A stretch of DNA of 64,000 nt from contig NZ_JAHUWT010000001.1 of NCBI RefSeq assembly GCF_019218885.1, positions 744,001-808,000 of the forward strand, read 5' to 3'. Under the pieces are notes generated by a model, which had not been told where the DNA came from, ran no database searches, and saw only the letters and a list, made by a program, of their open reading frames with translations. The translations under genes and the position numbers were made by a program. Every line of letters begins with the position of its first letter. Position 1 is the first letter of the stretch. Origin of the DNA: Bordetella sp. BOR01. GTDB lineage: Bacteria; Pseudomonadota; Gammaproteobacteria; Burkholderiales; Burkholderiaceae_B. Below are positions 17,719 through 26,680 of this stretch, piece after piece.

Positions 17719-18467
17719 GCATTGCTCCGTTGCCAGCGGCTGCTGCGCTGTTCGAGTGCGCGAACGAGCAGGTCCGCCACCAGCCCCACGCTCGCGTAGA
17801 TGACCAGGCAGGCCATGATGACGGCCGTCTGGCCGAAGGTGCGGGCTTGCATCGTAAGGAAACCGATGCCCGAATTGGCATTCATCTGTTCCGCCACGAT
17901 CAGGCTTATCCAGGCGGTGCCGATGGATAGGCGCAGCCCCACCATGATGCCGGGCAGTGCGCCGGGCAGCACGATCTCGCGGATCAACTGCCAGCGGCCC
18001 AGAGACTGGATGTGGGCCAGCTCCATGAGCCTGGGATCGATCCCGCGGATGGCCTTGAAGGTGTTCAGGTACAAGGGAAAAAAACTGCCGAGTGCCACCA
18101 GCGCCACCTTGGCTTCTTCTCCGATGCCGAACCAGATCAGGAAGAGCGGGACCAGCGCCAGATGGGGCAGGGTGCGAATCATCTGGAAGGTGGCATCCAG
18201 CAGGTTTTCTGCATTTCGCGTCAGTCCCACCAGCAATCCCAGGACGAGCCCGAGGCCGCCGCCAAGCAGCAGTCCGGTCGATGCGCGGGCCAGCGATACG
18301 GCCAGCGAAGGCAGCAGCACGTCGTCAGCCTGCATCTGGCGGAATGCCTGCAGCGTATCCCAGGGCGTACTGAATTCCTGCGCGTCGATCAGGCCGCTCT
18401 GGCCGGCGAGCTGCCACGCCGCCACCAGCAAGACGGGGATTGCCGCACGCCGTGCCAAGGTGCTCAT
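17715..18467 (-). CDS. ABC transporter permease, SsuC/TauC type
   Basis: The 250-residue protein has about six hydrophobic helices and the EAA-loop of this importer class (ELAHIQSLGRWQLIREIVLPGALPGIMVGLRLS, split around the EAA-G motif), which docks the ATPase. It matches permeases for sulfonate, taurine or nitrate. Its start overlaps the stop of the binding-protein gene by four bases. It would form the inner-membrane channel with the ATPase at 16960-17718 and receive substrate from the protein at 18464-19417. Confidence 0.92.
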   Translation of the reverse strand: MSTLARRAAIPVLLVAAWQLAGQSGLIDAQEFSTPWDTLQAFRQMQADDVLLPSLAVSLARASTGLLLGGGLGLVLGLLVGLTRNAENLLDATFQMIRTLPHLALVPLFLIWFGIGEEAKVALVALGSFFPLYLNTFKAIRGIDPRLMELAHIQSLGRWQLIREIVLPGALPGIMVGLRLSIGTAWISLIVAEQMNANSGIGFLTMQARTFGQTAVIMACLVIYASVGLVADLLVRALEQRSSRWQRSNA

Positions 18468-19417
18468 TGGCCACCCTGGCGCAGTACTCCGTCGAAGGCG
18501 CCGTCGAATTCCTGGCGCGCGTCGACCCGGCCCGGTATGAGTTTCTGCTCGGCGAACGCGTCGGCAATGCGCTGCGTATACGCGGCGAGCGCGCCATCGC
18601 CAACAGGCACCAGCCTGTCCACCATGACGCCGGATGCCGCGCGTACCAGGGGAACCGGGATGCCGTATTTCGGCGAAAGATACGCCGCGCGCTCGTCCAG
18701 ATGATTCTGGATCCAGGTCAGATGCTGATCCAGCGCCCTGACGAAACCTTCGAGCGCCGCGCGCTTCGGGCCTGCGATGGTCGGGGTATTGGCCAGGTAG
18801 TAGAGCGAGCTATTGACCAGGCCCTTGCCGTCGACCAGCACGCGGGCGCCCTTGGACTGCAAGATCTGGATGGTGGGGGCAGTGACGATGGCGGCATCCA
18901 GCTTGCCGCTGTTCAGCGCCGTTCCGGCATCGGCCGATCCCAGCAGCACCGGGGTGATGTCCGACTGCTTGAGCCCGGCAGTGGCCAGCGTCTGCAGCAG
19001 CAGCCAATGGGTGTTCGTTCCCTGGGTGAAAGAGACCTTCCTGCCTTTCAGGTCCGCCACGGACTGGATGGGGGAATCCTTGGCGACCAGGATGGCCGTG
19101 GCGGCTGTTTGCGGCGCCGTGGCGGCGATCACGCGTACCGGCCGCTTTCCGCTCTGCGCGAAGATGGGTTGGACCTCGCCAGTCTCTCCTACGTCGATAG
19201 CGTTCGCATTCAGTGCTTCGAGCACGTCGTTGCCGGTTTCCAGGGGAATCAGCTCGAGCTTTACCCCGGGGACGGATACCTGGGCGAGCGGGAAGTCGGC
19301 GATATAGCCCTGGGTGCGCAGGTAGCCGACACGCAGCGTCGTGTCGGCGGCGGCGGCCGTGCCGGCGAGGCAGAGCGCGGCGCCCGCGGTGTACATGATG
19401 CGAAGAAAGGAATGCAT
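18464..19417 (-). CDS. Periplasmic substrate-binding protein, SsuA/TauA type
   Basis: The 317-residue protein has a signal peptide (residues about 1-24, ending AAAA-D) and the NMT1/SsuA-like fold: LRVGYLRTQGYI, LIPLETGNDVLEALNANAIDVGETGEVQPIFA, and KGRKVSFTQGTNTHWLLLQTL. It should capture an organosulfur anion in the periplasm for the ABC importer encoded just downstream. It lies 126 bases after the rhodanese gene, the largest gap in the operon; an internal promoter there is possible but none was identified. Confidence 0.9.
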   Translation of the reverse strand: MHSFLRIMYTAGAALCLAGTAAAADTTLRVGYLRTQGYIADFPLAQVSVPGVKLELIPLETGNDVLEALNANAIDVGETGEVQPIFAQSGKRPVRVIAATAPQTAATAILVAKDSPIQSVADLKGRKVSFTQGTNTHWLLLQTLATAGLKQSDITPVLLGSADAGTALNSGKLDAAIVTAPTIQILQSKGARVLVDGKGLVNSSLYYLANTPTIAGPKRAALEGFVRALDQHLTWIQNHLDERAAYLSPKYGIPVPLVRAASGVMVDRLVPVGDGALAAYTQRIADAFAEQKLIPGRVDARQEFDGAFDGVLRQGGQ

Positions 19418-19543
19418 GGCAGGTTTCTGGAAGTGGAAAAGCGGAATTTGAAACGGCAGAAGCGGAACGGCAGAACTTCAGGCGCCCTGGAACCGGTTTC
19501 CGGATGGCTGGGATGGCGCCCGTGCAGCTATCCGGCGGCCGGG

Positions 19544-20410
19544 TCAGGCCGGGCGGTTGTGGGCGATGGGCGAGCCCACCGTGCTGCCCCATTCGGTCCA
19601 TGATCCGTCGTACAGGCGTACGTCGGCGTATCCCAGCTTTTCCTGCAGCACGTACGCAAGCAGGCTGGCTCGATGCGATAGCCGGCAATAGGCGATGATC
19701 GGACGGCTGCCATCGATGCCCGCGGCGGCCACGCGCCGGCGCAACTCGTCCAGCGGCTTCAGGGCGCCGTGCTCGTCAAGCAGATCCTGGTAATGCAGGT
19801 TTACCGCTCCTGGAACGTGCCCGGCACGTTCCGCGCCATGATCCGGGCCTCCGGGCGGGCTGACGCGCCAGCCGTCGTATTCTTCCCGCGTGCGCGCATC
19901 GACGATCTGGATGCCGCCATCGCGCAGCGCATCCAGCACGTCCTGGCGCAGGGCGCGCCGTGGCGGCGGACCCGGTTGTATATCGACGGGTTGCCCGGCC
20001 GATGATTGCGGCTGCACCGAGCCTGCCAGCGGTTCCGTCGACAGTTCAGGCCGTTGCAGCACGAACACCTGCCGCAGGCCGGCGTGGCGCAGCGCCCAAC
20101 GGGCATAGAAGCCATATTGCCGGTGCTCGCCGTAGGCCACGATGGGGGCCGAGGAGGCTAGCCCCAGGGCCTGCAAGCGTTGTTCGATCAGGTCGCGCCC
20201 TGCAAAATCGCGGGTATCCGGCAGCCACAGCAGATCTTTCCAGAATATGCGCGTTGCACCGGCCGCCAGCGTGGCTGGCACCGCCGCCGATGGATCCGGG
20301 CAATGCGCCTGGATCTCGAGCAGGTTTACCGGGGAAACTGCTGCCAGGGCGCGCAGCGTATCGACATCGATCGTGCCCTCGCGCAAACCGGTGATGGACG
20401 GATGTGTCAT
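19544..20410 (-). CDS. Two-domain rhodanese-like sulfurtransferase
   Basis: The 288-residue protein has two tandem rhodanese domains. The C-terminal one carries the active-site loop IIAYCRLSHRAS with Cys242; the N-terminal one has lost its cysteine (VAYGEHRQYGFYA), as in classical thiosulfate and mercaptopyruvate sulfurtransferases. Its loop CRLSHR differs from the textbook CRKGVT, so the donor is uncertain. Being inside an organosulfur operon, it may handle sulfane sulfur or sulfite-derived thiosulfate (inferred). The start overlaps the stop of the dioxygenase gene by four bases. Confidence 0.87.
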   Translation of the reverse strand: MTHPSITGLREGTIDVDTLRALAAVSPVNLLEIQAHCPDPSAAVPATLAAGATRIFWKDLLWLPDTRDFAGRDLIEQRLQALGLASSAPIVAYGEHRQYGFYARWALRHAGLRQVFVLQRPELSTEPLAGSVQPQSSAGQPVDIQPGPPPRRALRQDVLDALRDGGIQIVDARTREEYDGWRVSPPGGPDHGAERAGHVPGAVNLHYQDLLDEHGALKPLDELRRRVAAAGIDGSRPIIAYCRLSHRASLLAYVLQEKLGYADVRLYDGSWTEWGSTVGSPIAHNRPA

Positions 20411-21375
20411 GCTCCAGCCGTCTCCTCTAGGGCAAAGCGAACCAGCTCTGCTCCTTCCACGACCACGCGGCGCAGCATGCGGCGCGCCTCGGGATCGAAA
20501 GGTTCGCGCTTGTGCAGCACGCTACGGTTATCCCAGATCACGATATCGCCCGGCTTCCAGTCGTGCGTCCATACGAAACGTGCCTGGGTCGCATGCGCCC
20601 ATAACCGGTCGAGCAGCCGTTCCGATTCGTCCACCGGCAGCCCGGGTACGTGGGCATACAGGCGGCGGCCCAGGAACAGCACAGGCGCGCCCGTTTCGGG
20701 ATGGCGGGTGACCAGCGGCTGCGCACGGCCGGGCGAAGCCGTGACATCGGTGACCGCGGCATAACCGGCGCGCGGGTAGCCGGCAGAATCCATCACTTCA
20801 TCCTGCTTGACGGACAAGGTGCTCAGCGACGCCAGTTCTTCAGGCGCAAGATGCCGGGCGGCCAGCGCCATGCTTGCGAACGAGGTGCCGCCCTGGCCGA
20901 TTGGAATTTCGGCACCGTAGACGATGGTCGCGCTAGGAGGCTTCACGAATTGGCACATATCGCTGTGCCACGACAGTTCGCCGCTGCCGAGCCCGCCCAA
21001 TGCGAGATCCTTGTCCACCACGTTGGATACGATCGTGATCTGCGGATACCGTTCGTCGCGTGGCGCTTGCGTAATGCCAGGCCTCGCCTTGCCCAGGTCG
21101 GCCCGCGTCAGCGGATTGGGCAGGGGAGACGTGATCTTCAGTTCGCCGAAACGCCGGCCGAACGCCACCTGTGCGGCATCATCGAGGTGCTGGCCGCGGA
21201 TGCGAACGACGTGATACTTCAACCAGGCGCGGCGCAGTTCAGCAGTTTGACGCTCATCCAGTTGTGTCACGTCGTCGATGTGCAACGTGGCGCCGAACGC
21301 CGCGTTGACGGGATACACATCGAACAGCGGGAATTCCGGATCCCGCGCGTTCACCTCATACGTATCTTGGGTCAT
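20407..21375 (-). CDS. TauD/TfdA-family 2-oxoglutarate-dependent dioxygenase
   Basis: This 322-residue non-haem iron dioxygenase belongs to the TauD/TfdA/AtsK family. The iron ligands are visible as His137 and Asp139 (LSWHSDMCQF) and His288 (SVLHKREPFDP), with Arg near 302-303 to bind 2-oxoglutarate. TauD releases sulfite from taurine and AtsK cleaves sulfate esters, so a C-S or C-O-S bond is the probable target. ATG 21375 (MTQDTYEV) is chosen with an AAGGAG ribosome site about 12 bases upstream; ATG at 21396 is an alternative. It lies 25 bases after the Bug gene. Confidence 0.88.
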   Translation of the reverse strand: MTQDTYEVNARDPEFPLFDVYPVNAAFGATLHIDDVTQLDERQTAELRRAWLKYHVVRIRGQHLDDAAQVAFGRRFGELKITSPLPNPLTRADLGKARPGITQAPRDERYPQITIVSNVVDKDLALGGLGSGELSWHSDMCQFVKPPSATIVYGAEIPIGQGGTSFASMALAARHLAPEELASLSTLSVKQDEVMDSAGYPRAGYAAVTDVTASPGRAQPLVTRHPETGAPVLFLGRRLYAHVPGLPVDESERLLDRLWAHATQARFVWTHDWKPGDIVIWDNRSVLHKREPFDPEARRMLRRVVVEGAELVRFALEETAGA

Positions 21376-21400
21376 GATGGCCTGAGCTCCTTTCATGATT

Positions 21401-22411
21401 TCATTCGGGGCGCAATCCGATCTGCAGGGCAACCTGCTGCCAGCGCTTCACGTCACGGGTGACGATGGCCTCAAACGATTCCGGCGTACTGCCCAGCGGT
21501 GTCAGGTTTACGCTTTCCAGGTAGGTGCGAAATTCGGGCTCGCGCAGGATGCCGTTGACTTCCTTGTTCAGCCTGCGCACGATCGCGTCCGGCGTGCCGC
21601 GCGGAGCGAGCAGGCCCGACCAGCCATCCAGGTCCAGTCCCTGGAAACCCGACTCGGCCAGCGTGGGCGTATCCGGCAGGTCCTTCTTCCAGCGTTCGCG
21701 CGAGGACACGGCGATGGGGCGCAGGCGGCCGCTTAACACCAGGGGCAGGCCGAAGGACGCCGGAACGAGCATCACGTCCACCTGCCCCGCCAGCAGCGCG
21801 TTTACTGCGGGCCCGCCGCCGTTATAGGGCACGTGCGTTCCGGGTATGCCGGTCTGCTTGAAAAGCGACGCGATGGACAGGTGCATGTCGCCGCCCAGGC
21901 CGGACGATGCGTAATTCAGCCCACCGGGCTTGCGCTTGGCATAGTCTCGCAATTCAGCCAGCGTATGGACCGGCACCGAAGGCGGCACGGCCAGGATAGA
22001 CGTCGACGCACTGATGGTCGAGATAGGCGCGAAGTCGTGCTCCACGTCGTAGGGCAGATTCGCATACACACTGGGCCCTGTGGTGAAGGCGGCCAATGTG
22101 AGCAGCAGGGTATAGCCATCGGCAGGCGCGCGCGCCACGGTGGCGGTGCCGAGCGTCGTGCCCGCACCGGGGCGTGACTCGATCACCACGGGTTGCCCCA
22201 GGCGTTCCGAAAGTTTTTGCGCCAGGGGGCGGCCCACCACCGTAAGGCCGCCGCCCGGCGCGTAGGGCACTACCAGCCGTATGGCGTGATCGGGATAGTC
22301 GATGTCCTGCGCGTGGACGGGCAAGGCGGCGGTGAGCGTGGCGCCGGCAAGCGCCAGCAGCGCAGCCACACTGGCGACCTGCCGCTGCAGGTAGAGGTGA
22401 AGGTACGACAT
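21401..22411 (-). CDS. Bug-type (TctC) periplasmic receptor
   Basis: The 336-residue protein has a signal peptide ending at about residue 35 (PVHAQ-D) and the Bug motif pattern: YPDHAIRLVVPYAPGGG, GQPVVIESRPGAGTTLGTATVARAPADGYTLL, HVPYNGGGPAVNALLAGQVDVML and the C-terminal GLLAPRGTP. Bug proteins bind small carboxylates or related anions in the periplasm; Bordetella and relatives carry very many. It is the first gene of the organosulfur operon. A TctAB transporter is absent, so it could serve as an extra receptor or sensor for the same substrate family. Confidence 0.9.
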   Translation of the reverse strand: MSYLHLYLQRQVASVAALLALAGATLTAALPVHAQDIDYPDHAIRLVVPYAPGGGLTVVGRPLAQKLSERLGQPVVIESRPGAGTTLGTATVARAPADGYTLLLTLAAFTTGPSVYANLPYDVEHDFAPISTISASTSILAVPPSVPVHTLAELRDYAKRKPGGLNYASSGLGGDMHLSIASLFKQTGIPGTHVPYNGGGPAVNALLAGQVDVMLVPASFGLPLVLSGRLRPIAVSSRERWKKDLPDTPTLAESGFQGLDLDGWSGLLAPRGTPDAIVRRLNKEVNGILREPEFRTYLESVNLTPLGSTPESFEAIVTRDVKRWQQVALQIGLRPE

Positions 22412-22484
22412 AGCGGTGAAGCGCAGTGGGGGTAAACGAAAATACTATCTGCCGTCACCGCGGGTGCGAACGAACGATTATTTG

Positions 22485-22506
22485 TTTGTATAGATGCTTA
22501 TACAAA
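22485..22506. promoter_or_regulatory. Perfect inverted repeat upstream of the organosulfur operon
   Basis: TTTGTATA-N6-TATACAAA is a perfect 8-base inverted repeat 74 bases upstream of the first operon gene (start 22411). It lies in an AT-rich island of an otherwise GC-rich region. It looks like an operator for a dimeric regulator, but no regulator gene is adjacent. Confidence 0.6.
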
Positions 22507-22660
22507 TTACCGCCGGCCCGGTTGCCTCTAGCGGCAAGCCTATCGGTTCGCCAGCGCGCGAGCGTCAACCTGGGGTTGACGCCCCATGACAATACGTCGC
22601 TCGTTATCCGCCGTGGACCTTTCTACACTGCGGCAACGTCAACTTGAAGCGGTACCGGCT

Positions 22661-22868
22661 GCCCATGCACAAGCGCCGGCGGCCTACCTCAATGCGCCCA
22701 TCAAGCTGGTGGTGGGCTGGTCGCCTGGCGGCGCGCCCGGACCTGGGCGCCGATGACGTGGCGCAGCTCGCTGCGCGGGCCCGCCAGGACGCAGGCGGCT
22801 TGAACATGTCTTCGGGCGGCAACGGTTCCACCAGCCATCTGGCGGGCGAAGTGGGACGGCTCGTTTAA
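22661..22868 (+). pseudogene. Remnant of a Bug (TctC) receptor gene
   Basis: Two Bug fragments lie on the plus strand in different frames. Frame one from 22661 reads AYLNAPIKLVVGWSPGGAP and then meets a stop. Frame two from about 22738 reads LAARARQDAGGLNMSSGGNG followed by STSHLAGE, ending at a TAA at 22866. In an intact Bug protein these blocks are about 100 residues apart, so the gene has lost its signal region, an internal segment and its C-terminal half. The remnant ends in the prpC terminator. It points to a past deletion or insertion at this edge. Confidence 0.8.
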
Positions 22869-22907
22869 AAAAACCCCAAGGGCTGGATCATAGTCCAGCC
22901 CTTGGGG
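22866..22907 (-). terminator. Rho-independent terminator downstream of prpC
   Basis: Read on the minus strand, a 14-base perfect stem (right arm 22894-22907, left arm 22874-22887, six-base loop) is followed by a T-tract at 22866-22873. It lies about 45 bases beyond the prpC stop and also separates prpC from the Bug remnant. Confidence 0.92.
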
Positions 22908-22951
22908 TGCGGGTCAGGCAACCAGGCGGCGCTTGCCCGTGCCGCGGGTGC

Positions 22952-24154
22952 TTACTTGCGCTTTTCCAGCGGCACGTACTTCTGGTCTTCCGGTCCGATG
23001 TAGTTGGCGGTGGGCCGGATGATCTTGTTGTCGACACGCTGTTCGATGATGTGGGCCGACCAGCCCGCCGTGCGCGCAATCACGAACAGCGGCGTGAACA
23101 TGGCGGTGGGCACGCCCATCATGTGGTAGCTGACGGCCGAGAACCAGTCCAGGTTGGGGAACATTTTCTTCACGTCCCACATCACGGTTTCCAGGCGTTC
23201 GGCGATGTCGAACATCTTGGTGCTGCCGGCCTTTTTGGACAGCTTGCGCGAGACTTCCTTGATGACCTTGTTGCGCGGGTCGGACACGGTATAGACCGGG
23301 TGGCCAAAGCCGATGATGACTTCCTTGGCCTCGACGCGGCGGCGGATGTCGGCTTCGGCTTCGTCGGGGCTGTCGTAGCGCTGTTGCACTTCGAAGGCCA
23401 CTTCGTTGGCGCCACCGTGCTTGGGCCCGCGCAGCGCACCGATGGCGCCGGTGATGGCCGAATACATGTCCGAGCCGGTGCCGGCAATGACGCGGCCGGT
23501 GAAGGTCGAGGCATTGAACTCGTGCTCGGCGTACAGGATCAGCGAGGTGTGCATGGCGCGCACCCAATCGTCGGACGGCTTCTGCCCATGCAGCAAGTGC
23601 AGGAAATGGCCGCCGATGCTGTCGTCATCGGTTTGCACGTCGATGATGCGGCCGTTATGGCTGTAGTGGTACCAGTACAGCAGCGCCGAGCCCAGGTTGG
23701 CCATCAGGCGGTCGGCGATGTCGCGCGCGCCGGGAATGTTGTGGTCGTCTTTCTCGGGCAGCACGCAGCCCAGCACCGACACGGCGGTGCGCATCACGTC
23801 CATGGGGTGGCTGGATGCCGGCAGGCTTTCCAGGGCGTTTTGCAACTGGGCCGGCAGGCCGCGCAGTGCACGCAGCTTTTCCTTGTAGGCCTTCAGCTCG
23901 GCCTTGGTGGGCAGCTTGCCGTGCACCAGCAGGTGGGCGATTTCCTCGAACTCGGCGGTGCTGGCGAAGTCCAGGATGTCATAGCCGCGGTAGTTCAAGT
24001 CGTTACCCGTGCGGCCCACGGTGCATAGCGCCGTGTTGCCCGCTACCACGCCGGAAAGCGCCACGGATTTCTTGGGCTTGAACCCGGCCTTTTCCTCGGT
24101 AGGTGCAGGTGCGCTTGCTTTCTTGGCGGCCGGCTTCTTTTGCGAGGTGCTCAT
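22952..24154 (-). CDS. prpC: 2-methylcitrate synthase
   Basis: PrpC condenses propionyl-CoA with oxaloacetate to 2-methylcitrate. The 400-residue protein is a short (type I-like) citrate synthase with [17 protein letters not shown] and the catalytic [16 protein letters not shown], and it ends with [11 protein letters not shown] and [20 protein letters not shown], the PrpC pattern. An N-terminal Lys/Ala-rich extension of about 30 residues precedes the domain. It lies 69 bases after prpB on the same strand and is closed by a strong terminator. The separate gltA at 31194 is the housekeeping enzyme. Confidence 0.94.
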   Translation of the reverse strand: MSTSQKKPAAKKASAPAPTEEKAGFKPKKSVALSGVVAGNTALCTVGRTGNDLNYRGYDILDFASTAEFEEIAHLLVHGKLPTKAELKAYKEKLRALRGLPAQLQNALESLPASSHPMDVMRTAVSVLGCVLPEKDDHNIPGARDIADRLMANLGSALLYWYHYSHNGRIIDVQTDDDSIGGHFLHLLHGQKPSDDWVRAMHTSLILYAEHEFNASTFTGRVIAGTGSDMYSAITGAIGALRGPKHGGANEVAFEVQQRYDSPDEAEADIRRRVEAKEVIIGFGHPVYTVSDPRNKVIKEVSRKLSKKAGSTKMFDIAERLETVMWDVKKMFPNLDWFSAVSYHMMGVPTAMFTPLFVIARTAGWSAHIIEQRVDNKIIRPTANYIGPEDQKYVPLEKRK

Positions 24155-24223
24155 GTCTCAGACTCCTTACCCATGCGGGCGTAGATTGGGGCGTAAACAA
24201 AAATACGGGAAGAGGGGCCGGTT

Positions 24224-25117
24224 TTACTTGCCCTTGCCCTGTTGGAACAGCGCGTCCAGCTGCGATTCGAAAGCGTGGTAGCCGATGCGGTCGTACAGTT
24301 CGTCGCGGGTCTGCATGGTGTCGACCACGTTTTTCTGGTGGCCGTCGCGGCGGATGGCCTGGTAGACGTTCTCGGCGGCCTTGTTCATGGCGCGGAAGGC
24401 CGACAGCGGGTACAGCACCATGGCCACGCCCACGCTGCCCAGTTCTTCCACCGAGAACAAAGGCGTCTTGCCGAATTCGGTGATGTTGGCCAGCACCGGC
24501 ACCTTCACGGCCTTGGCAAAGCGGTCGTAAGTGGGCAGGTCGTAGGCGGCTTCGGCGAAGATCGCGTCGGCGCCGGCTTCCACGCAGGCCAGGGCACGCT
24601 CGATGGCGGCGTCCACGCCATGCGAGGCGATGGCGTCGGTGCGGGCGATCAGGTAGAAGTCGGAATCGGTGCGGGCATCGGCAGCGGCCTTGACCCGGTC
24701 GGCCATTTCCTGGGTGCTGACGATTTCCTTGCCCGGCCGGTGGCCGCATCGCTTGGCGCCGACCTGGTCTTCGATGTGGCAGGCGGCCGCGCCGAACTTG
24801 ATCAGGCTTTTCACGGTGCGCGCGATATTGAAGGCCGAGGGGCCGAAGCCGGTGTCGATGTCGACCACCAGCGGCACGTCGCAGACATCGGTGATGCGGC
24901 GCACGTCGGTGAGCACGTCGTCAAGCGTATTGATGCCCAGGTCGGGCAGGCCCAGCGAACCGGCGGCTACGCCGCCACCCGACAGGTAAATGGCGCGATA
25001 TCCGGCGCGCTTGGCGAGCAGGGCATGGTTGGCGTTGATGGCGCCGATGATCTGCAGGGGGGTTTCTTCGGCCAGGGCCTGGCGGAACAAGGCGCCGGGG
25101 GAAGCGGGACGGGTCAT
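24224..25117 (-). CDS. prpB: 2-methylisocitrate lyase
   Basis: PrpB splits 2-methylisocitrate to pyruvate and succinate, the last step of the methylcitrate cycle. The 297-residue protein shows the isocitrate-lyase-superfamily features: [44 protein letters not shown] with the catalytic Cys in KRCGH, and [12 protein letters not shown]. The start ATG 25117 gives [15 protein letters not shown], the usual PrpB start. It is probably the first gene of a prpB-prpC unit and has a long upstream region with a large inverted repeat. Confidence 0.95.
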   Translation of the reverse strand: MTRPASPGALFRQALAEETPLQIIGAINANHALLAKRAGYRAIYLSGGGVAAGSLGLPDLGINTLDDVLTDVRRITDVCDVPLVVDIDTGFGPSAFNIARTVKSLIKFGAAACHIEDQVGAKRCGHRPGKEIVSTQEMADRVKAAADARTDSDFYLIARTDAIASHGVDAAIERALACVEAGADAIFAEAAYDLPTYDRFAKAVKVPVLANITEFGKTPLFSVEELGSVGVAMVLYPLSAFRAMNKAAENVYQAIRRDGHQKNVVDTMQTRDELYDRIGYHAFESQLDALFQQGKGK

Positions 25118-25212
25118 GGGCGAGTCTCCGTGGAAGGCACGGACGCTCGCTCGGGCGCCCGGGCCTGATTGATGTAGCGAAAGCGCCGCGTGCCGGGCGG
25201 GCCCGGAGGCTG

Positions 25213-25277
25213 CGCAATAAGTCTGGGTCCTTGCCGCCAGCGGGCGAATCCGCAAGGAAAGACACAGATTTATTGCG
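25213..25277. repeat. Imperfect long inverted repeat upstream of prpB
   Basis: The left arm at 25213-25234 (CGCAATAA, TCTG, TCCTTGC) pairs with the right arm at 25252-25277 (GCAAGGA, CAGA, TTATTGCG) around a 17-base centre. The arms match over most of their length with small bulges. The element lies 96-160 bases upstream of the prpB start, in the leader or promoter. It could be a mobile-element relic (MITE-like) or a regulatory fold. Confidence 0.5.
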
Positions 25278-25368
25278 GCGCGGCTGGCACCACGCGTGAA
25301 TCAGGTGCCCCCGAGCGGGGACGCCGCGGATCCGGCTTTGCCGGTCCGCTAGCGTCGCCCCCTGGGGG

Positions 25369-25392
25369 GAAGCGCGTAGCGCTTCGGGGGGG

Positions 25393-25402
<10 letters not shown>
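25369..25402. repeat. Short hairpin repeat at the mdh 3' end, copy 2
   Basis: GAAGCGC-N3-GCGCTTC (25369-25385) is followed by seven G, then TTATTTCAAT overlapping the mdh stop codon. It is the same unit as at 2202-2236. Just beside it, at 25306-25368, is a GC-rich stretch (CCCCCGAGCGGGGACG, CCCCCTGGGG) of the kind seen in dispersed intergenic repeats. Confidence 0.7.
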
Positions 25403-26382
<980 letters not shown>

Positions 26383-26500
26383 GAAGGTTCTCCGTAATGA
26401 GTTCGGTGAGACAGAAATCTCGCCAATCAGTGTAATCGCTGGGCACGCCTCGGCGTGCCGCCGGGGGCCGGCAGATAGCTGTGAATCCTAGATCGAATTT

Positions 26501-26536
26501 ACGTATACGTCAATTGCTCTTATATCTTATATAAGA
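26501..26536. promoter_or_regulatory. Two palindromes in the mdh/gntR divergent region
   Basis: ACGTATACGT (26501-26510) and TCTTATATAAGA (26525-26536) are perfect palindromes 14 bases apart in an AT-rich island. The second is followed by another half-site, ACATAAGAC (to 26544). They lie 119-154 bases upstream of the mdh start and 145-180 bases before gntR. They are natural operator candidates for the adjacent GntR/UTRA regulator, which would then control mdh and possibly the sdh genes. Confidence 0.55.
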
Positions 26537-26680
26537 CATAAGACGTTGGACAACGCTGGCCGCGTTGTGCCACAATGGCATGTTTGCCGGTATGCCCGTC
26601 CGCTGCGCGGACGCTTCGACGGCGCCAGCGCCTTATTGCGCAGGCCTCGCAGCCGAACAAGCACGATTACGATAACTTCC

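Noticed and set aside
22644-22868. Small intact gene of about 74 codons
   Set aside because: The frame begins in noise and only its second part matches Bug proteins, while another frame holds the preceding Bug block; a pseudogene is the better reading.
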